Source: JBBSEZ01 sp038239195
Lineage (GTDB): Bacteria > Planctomycetota > Planctomycetia > Gemmatales > Gemmataceae
Direction: 5' to 3'
NCBI GenBank assembly: GCA_038239195.1
Contig: JBBSEZ010000199.1
Location: 1 to 17,135 of the forward strand
Length of the DNA stretch: 17,135 bases
Positions within the stretch are counted from its first letter, which is position 1; each line of letters starts with the position of its first letter. A program made the position numbers and the translations under genes. This document shows, piece by piece, positions 1-7,206 of the stretch. Under the pieces are notes generated by a model, which had not been told where the DNA came from, made no database searches, and saw only the letters and a list, made by a program, of their open reading frames with translations.

Positions 1-99
1 GAACTCGCCCGAGGCGATGGTCAGGCTCACGCCGCGCACGGCCTGCACCGTCCGGCGGCCTTGCTGATAGACCTTGGTAACGTTGACGAGTTCCATCAT
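1..99 (-). CDS. ABC transporter ATP-binding protein, N-terminal fragment (runs off the left edge)
   Basis: Only the first 33 codons lie in the window, read leftward from ATG at 99-97. A second ATG follows at once. The peptide begins MMELVNVTKVYQQG and continues with AVRGVSLTIASGEF, the usual opening of an ABC ATPase of the LolD/MacB type: the A-loop region (VTKVY) and the strand just before the Walker A loop, which itself lies outside. Such proteins drive export of lipoproteins, lipids or antibiotics with an FtsX-like permease, but the partner is not visible, so the substrate is unknown. No Shine-Dalgarno sequence precedes the start. A heptamer tract (105-139) ends 5 bases upstream of it. The gene lies 73 bases after the ettA stop on the same strand and may be co-transcribed with it. 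Confidence 0.8.
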   Translation of the reverse strand, partial: MMELVNVTKVYQQGRRTVQAVRGVSLTIASGEF

Positions 100-104
100 G
101 GCGT

Positions 105-139
105 TAGTCCGTAGTCCGTGGTCCGGAGGCCGTAGCACG
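105..139. repeat. Heptamer tandem repeat, TAGTCCG type
   Basis: Five consecutive 7-base units read TAGTCCG, TAGTCCG, TGGTCCG, GAGGCCG and TAGCACG, decaying to the left of the ettA stop. On the minus strand the unit is CGGACTA. It fills the space between the ettA stop (173) and the ABC ATPase start (99), where the ribosome-binding site of the latter should be. The 7-base period matches the tract at 7091-7206 although the unit sequence differs. Confidence 0.7.
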
Positions 140-172
140 GCGGGCGGCCGCGGGGCGCCGCCCGTGCCCGAG

Positions 173-1843
<1,671 letters not shown>

Positions 1844-1942
1844 GGGGGCCCATCCTCTGCCACGAAGAGCGGCCGGCCGAGGCCGGGGCGCCAGGTTGCG
1901 GGCATCGGGCGATCCCGCAGGCCCCTTTCACACGTACTTCTT

Positions 1943-1971
1943 AGGGTATCGGGGCGAGCGCGGAAGGTCAA
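1943..1971 (-). promoter_or_regulatory. Candidate sigma70-type promoter for ettA
   Basis: On the minus strand TTGACC (1971-1966) is followed after exactly 17 bases by TACCCT (1948-1943). The -35 box matches 5 of 6 consensus bases and the -10 box 3 of 6. It would give a leader of about 95 bases before the ettA ATG. The -10 match is weak, so this is a suggestion only. Confidence 0.4.
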
Positions 1972-2115
1972 ACGACCACCAGGGGGCGCCTCTGTTCTCC
2001 ATCGGCCATCGTGGCCCGGGCGCTTGAAAGGAAGTGGGGCCCTCGCTCGGTCAGGAGGTGTTACCTCGCCCCAGCGGCGTGGGTTGCAACAAACGGGTCG
2101 GCATCGGTGGGGGCG

Positions 2116-2162
2116 CCAGGCCTCGAGTGGCCGGCTCGGCAGGTTCGCCGCTCGAGGCCTGG
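2116..2162. repeat. Perfect 12-bp inverted repeat with 23-base loop
   Basis: The left arm CCAGGCCTCGAG (2116-2127) and right arm CTCGAGGCCTGG (2151-2162) are exact reverse complements, separated by 23 bases. The right arm is followed at once by another CCTCGAG. No run of T follows on either strand, so this is not a classical intrinsic terminator. It lies about 140 bases past the stop of the upstream oxidoreductase gene and about 270 bases before ettA. It could therefore end the first transcript or structure the second leader. Confidence 0.6.
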
Positions 2163-2303
2163 CCTCGAGATGGGCGTCGGTGTCGGCCGACCTGGCTGTG
2201 CCGGCGGGAGAGCGGGCGATCCCGCGCATCGAGATAGGTTGACGCGAGGGTCGTTCCGCGGCCGCGCCACGCCGACGTGACCGTGTAGGCGGCTCCCGCG
2301 CCC

Positions 2304-3434
2304 TCACCCCATCACCTCCGCCAGCGCCACCAGCCGGCTCTTCTCCTTGAGCGACCGCGCCGCCGCGTGGACGATCGCCGTCACCTCCAGGATCTCTCGG
2401 TGCGGGATCGGCTCCCGCCGCGTCCGCACCATCTCGCGGAACGTCGCCGCCATGCGGAACATCTCGTAATGGTGCCCGTACCAGAAGTCTCCCTCGATCG
2501 AGGGCGTGTATTCGTAGCGCTTCTTCTGAAAGTACACCGCCACGTGGCAGTACTCGGACGTCTCGTTCGGGCGGCCGAACCAGATCTCGGCCGGCATGCG
2601 GTCCTTGTACGTGACCAGCGCGTGGCAGGTGGTCTCGCGGGCGTACATGCTCACCGCCTCGGCGCCGGGGCCGAGCAGGGTCATCACCGTCCACGCCGGG
2701 TGCTGGCCGTAGATCATCCAGCCGTCCGGCGAGTAGCCGCCCTCCACGCCGGCGATGACGTACCGGATCGGCCCGAACGTGCCGGAGGCCTTTTTGCGCA
2801 GTGCCGCCTCCATGCCCCACTGGTGGCGAAAGAGGCTCGACGACATGATCGGCGCCTTGTGCTTGCGAGCAAACTCCAGGATCTTGCGCGTCCCGGCGAC
2901 GGTCTCGCCAATCGGCTTGTCGCAGAACGTCGGCAGTCCCTTGCGCAGTCCAGGAGCCACCAGGTCGAAGTGATCTTCGCCGAACCCGGACGCATCGCCC
3001 ATCCAGACGGCGTCCACCTGCCCCACCATGTCTTCCAGCGACCGGGCCCTCTCGACTCCCGGGAACGCCTCGAGATAAGGCCCCACCACCTTGGGGTCTT
3101 TGTCGTAGTAGTGCGTGATCCTCGTGTCGGGAAACGGCAACTGGCCGAACACGTGCTCCGGGTTGCGCACGTACTCGCGGAACATCTTGGCGGAGCCCGG
3201 GTCGAGATACTTCGTGATGGCGCCCAGGTCGATCCGGGGATGGAAGTACTGCGCGAAGTGCCAGGTATGGCCGTTCCGGGGCTGCGGCCGGCCGCGGATG
3301 CCGGCCGAGACCACGCCGATGCGGTAGGCCTTGCCGGGCGGCGCGGCGGCATCCGCCGGTCGGGCGACGGCCAGGGCCGCCGCCGCGGCGCCCAGAACGG
3401 CCTCTCGACGCGTTGGCCCACCTTGTGAGGTCAT
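2304..3434 (-). CDS. Tat-exported Gfo/Idh/MocA family oxidoreductase
   Basis: The 376-residue product starts at ATG 3434, preceded by AGGGAGA at 4 bases; an in-frame GTG at 3461 without such a site is less likely. A twin-arginine signal (TRREAVLG, Arg9-Arg10) and an Ala-rich hydrophobic stretch (13-29) predict export by Tat. After it comes a Rossmann domain (YRIGVVSAGIRG, 37-48) and the family's conserved lysine motif as CDKPIGE (171-177, usually EKP), then an alpha/beta substrate domain. The nucleotide loop lacks the normal GxGxxG, and an insert (about 50-70 and 85-110) separates the first strand and helix. Family members oxidise sugars or inositols with NAD(P), often with cofactor carried through Tat. 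The substrate here is unknown. The gene lies 37 bases after the next oxidoreductase gene, so the two are probably one operon. Confidence 0.85.
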   Translation of the reverse strand: MTSQGGPTRREAVLGAAAAALAVARPADAAAPPGKAYRIGVVSAGIRGRPQPRNGHTWHFAQYFHPRIDLGAITKYLDPGSAKMFREYVRNPEHVFGQLPFPDTRITHYYDKDPKVVGPYLEAFPGVERARSLEDMVGQVDAVWMGDASGFGEDHFDLVAPGLRKGLPTFCDKPIGETVAGTRKILEFARKHKAPIMSSSLFRHQWGMEAALRKKASGTFGPIRYVIAGVEGGYSPDGWMIYGQHPAWTVMTLLGPGAEAVSMYARETTCHALVTYKDRMPAEIWFGRPNETSEYCHVAVYFQKKRYEYTPSIEGDFWYGHHYEMFRMAATFREMVRTRREPIPHREILEVTAIVHAAARSLKEKSRLVALAEVMG

Positions 3435-3471
3435 GATTCTCCCTTTTTCCTCGCCTGCCACAGAAGCGCTC

Positions 3472-4578
3472 TCACTCGCTCACCGCCACCGCTTTGCCGT
3501 CCTCCTGCGCGGATCGCAAGCAGGCATCGAGGACCTGTTGCGTCTTCAGGGCGATCTCGCCCCAGCTCGGCTCGAGTTGTCCCGACGCGACGATCCGGGA
3601 GAAGGCCCGGATCATGTTCGTCTCCTGCGAATTGGGCTTACCGTTGCTGTACTCGTTGGCCGCGTGGCGGCGGGGGTGGCTCTCCATGTTGAAGTCGCAC
3701 CCCAGGGGCCGCAGCGCGGGGGCGTTGACATCGAAGGCCGACTCGCACCCGTAGAACGGTACGACGAAGTCCTGCACGTGCAGGTAGCCCGCCGTCCCGC
3801 TCACGTAGGCCCACTGCTGGTTCTCGGCCCGGAACGAGCAGTAGAACGAGGCGCTCGTGCCCCCCCTGAAGAACAGCTCGCCGGAGAACTCCGTCGGCAC
3901 GGGCGGCCCCCCGTCGGCTCGCGCGTACTGGGCGAGGGTGCGGCCCGTCACGCGTTCGGGGAGCTGCTCGTTCATCGTCCACAGGGAGAAGCGGATGTTG
4001 TACCACCCCAGGTCGCCGAGGCAGCCGAGCGGTTCGAGGTCGCCGCTGACGCGGATGTTGCTCGCCAGGAACTCGTCGGAGCCCTTGAAGCTGAACTGGC
4101 TGGTGATGCGCAGGGCGGTGCCGATCGACTGCCCTTCGAGGGCCCGGCGCAGCAGCGGCAGCCTCTGGCTGTGCATGAACATGACGCCGTCCATGAACTG
4201 AACGCGGTTGCGGCGGCAGGCGTCGAGCATGGCGCGGAGGTCGGCGCTGGTGACGGCGCACGGCTTCTCGCAGAGGACGTGCTTGCCCGCCTCGGCCGCG
4301 CGAATGACCCATTCCTTGCGGACCGCGGTCGGCAGGGGGACGTAGACGGCATCGACGTCGCCCCGTTCGATCAGCTCGGCGTAACTGCCGCAGGGGACCG
4401 GGGCCGGCGTCACGGGCACGTCGGCCTGGCACTCGTCGATGAACTGGCGGGCGCGCGCGCGGTCGCGACTGGCGACGGCGACGAGGGCGGCGAGCTCGGC
4501 GTTGCGGATCGCTTTCCAGTTCTTGCGGGCGATGTTGGCGGTGCCGAGAACGCCCCAGCGGCAAAGTGGTGCTGACAT
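3472..4578 (-). CDS. Cytosolic Gfo/Idh/MocA family oxidoreductase
   Basis: A 368-residue protein without signal peptide. The N-terminal Rossmann fold shows WGVLGTANIARK (8-19), a form typical of the D-xylose/dihydrodiol dehydrogenase branch, and the catalytic-site motif CEKP (103-106). A C-terminal sheet domain follows, with LGDLGWYNIRFSLW and GELFFRGGTSASFYCSF. The branch usually uses NADP to oxidise aldoses or dihydrodiols; the substrate cannot be read from sequence. The ATG at 4578 is chosen because homology begins right after it (MSAPLCRWGVLG). The frame stays open upstream to 5445, but that part is a shadow of another gene. No Shine-Dalgarno is visible. A good promoter lies at 4651-4680. 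It is the first gene of a likely two-gene operon with the Tat-exported oxidoreductase, suggesting a periplasmic and a cytosolic step on related substrates. Confidence 0.88.
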   Translation of the reverse strand: MSAPLCRWGVLGTANIARKNWKAIRNAELAALVAVASRDRARARQFIDECQADVPVTPAPVPCGSYAELIERGDVDAVYVPLPTAVRKEWVIRAAEAGKHVLCEKPCAVTSADLRAMLDACRRNRVQFMDGVMFMHSQRLPLLRRALEGQSIGTALRITSQFSFKGSDEFLASNIRVSGDLEPLGCLGDLGWYNIRFSLWTMNEQLPERVTGRTLAQYARADGGPPVPTEFSGELFFRGGTSASFYCSFRAENQQWAYVSGTAGYLHVQDFVVPFYGCESAFDVNAPALRPLGCDFNMESHPRRHAANEYSNGKPNSQETNMIRAFSRIVASGQLEPSWGEIALKTQQVLDACLRSAQEDGKAVAVSE

Positions 4579-4650
4579 CGGGTCGAGCCTATCAAGGGAG
4601 AAAACGCGGAGGGTCAAGGAGTGTCGGCCTGGTGGGCCGGGTTGAGGGAA

Positions 4651-4680
4651 ATTGTACGAACGGGGGCCCAACGTCGCCAA
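4651..4680 (-). promoter_or_regulatory. Candidate sigma70-type promoter for the oxidoreductase operon
   Basis: Minus-strand TTGGCG (4680-4675, 4 of 6) and TACAAT (4656-4651, 5 of 6) are separated by 18 bases. It lies between the stop of the coiled-coil gene (4698) and the ATG at 4578, giving a leader of about 66 bases. Confidence 0.5.
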
Positions 4681-4697
4681 CTGTCCGCGCCCTCGGC

Positions 4698-5234
4698 TCA
4701 TTCCCGAGGCGTGTCGTGCTTGGGCGGGCCTGGCGCGTGGGGGGACTGGCTCATGGAGGCTGCCGCAGCGGCGTGTCGCCCTTCGAGGAACGCCAACCGC
4801 TCCCGCATCCGCTGCAACTCGCGGGCAGTCTCTTCCCTCGCCTTCTCGCTGATCCGCAACTCCTGCTGTAACTGCGTCCCCAGGGCGTTGGCCAATTGAA
4901 GCTCCTTGGCCTGTCCCTTCACGTACTCGCGAAGCTTCTGCAACGATTCCCGCTTCGCGAAGTTGCCAGTGGTCGCATTGAATTGCTTCAGATCGGTCCG
5001 CAACTCGCTGAGGCTGTGGTTGTACTGCTCGAACAGCGCCAGGGCGACGAAACCGAGAACGCTGAGGATGGTGCTGCCCACGCCCCAGAGCAGGGCGGTG
5101 CGGCCCTTGCGAGCAGGGAGCGGGGCGGCAGGCGCGTCCGCCTGGCTCGTCGGGAATTCGTCGGTCCGGTACGAGGGACGACCGCACGAACAGGCGGGCG
5201 CCGCGCTGCGGCCGACGAGAGCGAGTTGGTCCAT
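4698..5234 (-). CDS. Small membrane-anchored coiled-coil protein of unknown function
   Basis: I do not recognise a family. The 178-residue product begins at ATG 5234, preceded by GGAGGG at 4 bases, which decides this start over an upstream ATG at 5279. The N-terminus contains CSCGRPSYRTDEFP (15-28), a short Cys-X-Cys segment. One hydrophobic helix (about 46-68, ALLWGVGSTILSVLGFVALAL) follows a basic patch (ARKGR), suggesting a single membrane pass with the N-terminus inside. Residues about 73-155 are charged and heptad-rich with many Leu, Glu, Lys and Gln, predicting a coiled coil. The tail is Pro/Ala/Ser rich. A 6-bp stem (CCTCGG/CCGAGG, 4691-4709) straddles the stop. It sits between the phosphatase and oxidoreductase genes on the same strand, so it may share the phosphatase transcript. 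A role in a membrane scaffold is a guess. Confidence 0.75.
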   Translation of the reverse strand: MDQLALVGRSAAPACSCGRPSYRTDEFPTSQADAPAAPLPARKGRTALLWGVGSTILSVLGFVALALFEQYNHSLSELRTDLKQFNATTGNFAKRESLQKLREYVKGQAKELQLANALGTQLQQELRISEKAREETARELQRMRERLAFLEGRHAAAAASMSQSPHAPGPPKHDTPRE

Positions 5235-5362
5235 CGGGCCCTCCGGGATCGAAAACCGAAACCTCCAGCGGCGCGCCACCGCACGGGTCAGAAAGACCGG
5301 CGGGCGGTTTAGCAGGATGTTCTTCCCGACACAACGTCAAGTGGGCCCCGTTGTCGGAGCGA

Positions 5363-6253
5363 TCAGGAGGCGCCGAAGCAGGCGACGACGGCGGTGACGT
5401 TGTCCTTGCCGCCCGCCTCGTTGGCCTCCGCGACCAGCCGCCCACAGGCCGCCTCCGGCCCGGGCTCGGCAGCCAGGATCGCGGCGATCCGGACGTCGTC
5501 CAGCATGTCGGTCAGCCCATCGGAGCACAGCAGCAGCACGTCGCTCGGCTCCAGCAGCACTCGCTGCACGTCCACCCGCACGCCGGCCTGGCCCCCGCCA
5601 AGGACGTTGGTGACGACGTGACGGTGCGGATGGCGTCGGGCCTCCTCCGGGCTGAGCTCCCCGCGGCGGACCATCTCCGCCACCATGGTGTGGTCCTCGG
5701 TCAGCCGGTGCAACTGCCCGCCGCGGAGGAGGTAGCAGCGGCTGTCCCCCGCGTGGATGACGAACAGCCGAGTGCCGCTGGCGAAAACCATCGTCAGCGT
5801 CGTGCCCATGCCCGCGAGCTCCGGGTGCAGGGCCGCCTCCTCGAAGATCCGGGCGTCGGCCTGCTCCACGGCCTCGCGGAGGTCGGCCAGCACCCCGTGC
5901 TCGTCGTCCGCGTGGAGGTTGGAGAACCGCCGCAGGAGCTCCACCACGAACGCCTCGACCGTCTCCAACGTCAGGGCACTGGCGACCTCCCCGGCGGCGT
6001 GTCCGCCCATGCCGTCGGCCACCAGCAGGACGTATCCGCGGCTGCGGCCCTGTTGCGTCACCGCCTGCGGCAGGCTCGTCTGCCGGACTCGCAGGGTGCG
6101 GGACAGGTCCGCCACCAGGAAGTGGTCTTCGTTGCCGGGGCGGACGCGGCCGGGGTCGGTCAGCCCGAAGGCCCGGACGCCGAGGGAGGAAACCGGGACC
6201 GCCAGGGGCTGGGTGTCCGCGGCGGTGGACTGGTCGGAAGGGGCGTGGGACAT
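5363..6253 (-). CDS. PP2C (PPM) family serine/threonine protein phosphatase
   Basis: A 296-residue metal-dependent phosphatase that removes phosphate from Ser/Thr, usually opposing Hanks-type kinases, which are abundant in planctomycetes. All core motifs are present: GRVRPGNEDH (35-44), VADGMGGH with metal-binding Asp80-Gly81 (78-85), GMGTTL (148-153), IHAGDSRCYLL (166-176), LTEDHTM (184-190), CSDGLTDML with Asp245 (243-251) and GGKDNVT with Asp284 (281-287). There is no membrane segment, so it is probably a soluble single-domain enzyme like PrpC/PstP catalytic domains. The ATG at 6253 follows GAGGA at 8 bases. An extended -10 promoter lies at 6310-6318. No partner kinase is in the window. 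The downstream coiled-coil membrane protein starts 128 bases after its stop on the same strand. Confidence 0.95.
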   Translation of the reverse strand: MSHAPSDQSTAADTQPLAVPVSSLGVRAFGLTDPGRVRPGNEDHFLVADLSRTLRVRQTSLPQAVTQQGRSRGYVLLVADGMGGHAAGEVASALTLETVEAFVVELLRRFSNLHADDEHGVLADLREAVEQADARIFEEAALHPELAGMGTTLTMVFASGTRLFVIHAGDSRCYLLRGGQLHRLTEDHTMVAEMVRRGELSPEEARRHPHRHVVTNVLGGGQAGVRVDVQRVLLEPSDVLLLCSDGLTDMLDDVRIAAILAAEPGPEAACGRLVAEANEAGGKDNVTAVVACFGAS

Positions 6254-6309
6254 GGCACGTTCCTCACTGGGATGGCGTCGCCGGATGGGGAAGGGCCCCG
6301 GATCGTGGC

Positions 6310-6318
6310 ATCATAGCA
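6310..6318 (-). promoter_or_regulatory. Extended -10 promoter for the phosphatase gene
   Basis: On the minus strand TGC-TATGAT (6318-6310) matches the extended -10 form TGnTATAAT with one mismatch. No convincing -35 is seen, which is usual for extended -10 promoters. The predicted leader is about 50 bases. Confidence 0.45.
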
Positions 6319-6397
6319 GGACGTTGCTCGCTTCGCCCCTCGAGGACCGCCTTCGCAGGGAGCGGCAGGCCAGGCACTGGTGCTTGTCCCTCCTGCA

Positions 6398-7081
6398 TCA
6401 GGGGGGGGGCGCCTGGAGGAGCTCCGGGCTCGGGCCGGCCCCGAGCCCGGCGAGGGCCCTCTCGAGCTGAACGATGGCTTCTTCCAGCGCGCCGTAGGCT
6501 TCCGCGGCGCCCGTCACGGCCCCGGCACGGCCGATCGTCTCCAACTGGAGCGCCGCGCGAAAGGCGGCCCGAGCGCCGAACGTGCCGACGGCGCCCTTCA
6601 GGGTGTGGGCCGCCCGCTGGAGCCCGGGCGCGTCCCCGCCAGCGATGGCGTCGCGGACCTGCGCCAGCCATTTGGGGCTTTCCGCGAGGAACAGCTCCGC
6701 CAGTTCCTGCAACAGTTCCTCGTCGCCGCCCGCCCGCTCCAGGGCCTCCGCCCGGTCCATTGCTTCCGCCGGTGGGTTGGTTGGGGGCGTGGCCCCCCCC
6801 TCGCTCTCATTGCCCGCCTCCGCCCCAAACGGCCGAGCCGCCTCGGCCACGGCTCGGGGGACGACCTCCCCGATGGCCCGCCACAGTTCCTCGGGCCGGA
6901 TCGGCTTGGGCACGTAGGCGTCCATGCCCACCTCCAGACAGCGTTCCCGGTCCCCCTTCATGGCGTGCGCCGTCATCGCCACGATCGGGATGCGGGCCCC
7001 GGTCCCTTGCTCCCGGGCGCGGATGGCGGCGGTGGCTTCGATGCCGTCCATCTCGGGCATCGACACGTCCATCAGCACCAA
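6398..7081 (-). pseudogene. Severed 3' part of the hybrid kinase: second half of receiver 2 plus Hpt domain
   Basis: The frame opens in the middle of a receiver domain. It starts with VLMDVSMPEMDG, carrying the phosphoacceptor Asp (residue 5 of the open frame), then IVAMTAHA and YVPKPI, the conserved Thr and Lys of a receiver. A Gly/Pro-rich linker (about 85-105) leads to an Hpt domain with phospho-His in AAHTLKGAVGTFGA (His159). The first half of the receiver (RILLAEDNAVNQ) is at the end of the histidine kinase upstream. The two parts are in the same frame but separated by about 130 bases of heptamer repeat with three stops (TAA 7178-7180, TGA 7118-7120, TGA 7097-7099). No ribosome-binding site or ATG is present; TTG at 7081 is the only early start. 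It is most likely untranslated. The Hpt and receiver residues are undamaged, which suggests the break is recent. Confidence 0.8.
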
Positions 7082-7090
7082 ATCAAAGGC

Positions 7091-7206
7091 AGGAATCAGG
7101 GGACAGGAGTCAGAAGTCAGAGAAGAACCGCCCCCTGCTCCCTGACTCCTGACTCCTGTCCCCTGACTCCTGTCCCCTTACTCCTGTCCCCTGACTCCTG
7201 ACTCCT
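7091..7206. repeat. Heptamer-repeat hairpin element inserted in the kinase gene
   Basis: The right part (7144-7206) is nine perfect 7-base steps built from GACTCCT and GTCCCCT, with one variant, TACTCCT at 7179. The left part (7091-7121) holds the same units in reverse orientation. Positions 7091-7121 and 7142-7172 are reverse complements over 31 bp with only two mismatches, around a 20-base loop (7122-7141). The element can thus form a long hairpin. It has no coding potential and no visible target duplication. It separates the two halves of receiver domain 2. Confidence 0.85.

Larger units (their letters stand above)
1844..2303. other. Gene-free stretch between the oxidoreductase gene and ettA
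   Basis: These 460 bases hold no reading frame I recognise on either strand; the open frames here lack homology and look like products of high GC. The stretch contains the candidate ettA promoter and a perfect 12-bp inverted repeat (2116-2162). Long non-coding leaders of this kind are common in planctomycetes. An unrecognised small RNA or decayed gene cannot be excluded. Confidence 0.6.

Noticed and set aside
1844..2303. Riboswitch or small RNA upstream of ettA
   Set aside because: Only one inverted repeat is seen; no known riboswitch consensus was recognised, so no specific RNA is called.
4691..4709. Terminator from the 6-bp stem at the stop of the coiled-coil gene
   Set aside because: The stem is short and there is no T run after it on the minus strand; not separable from chance in GC-rich DNA.
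4579..5445. N-terminal extension of the cytosolic oxidoreductase to a 657-residue protein
   Set aside because: Homology begins at the ATG at 4578. The upstream part overlaps the coiled-coil gene, which has its own ribosome-binding site, and has no domain.
7091..7206. CRISPR array
   Set aside because: The units are 7 bases without unique spacers, and no cas gene is present.
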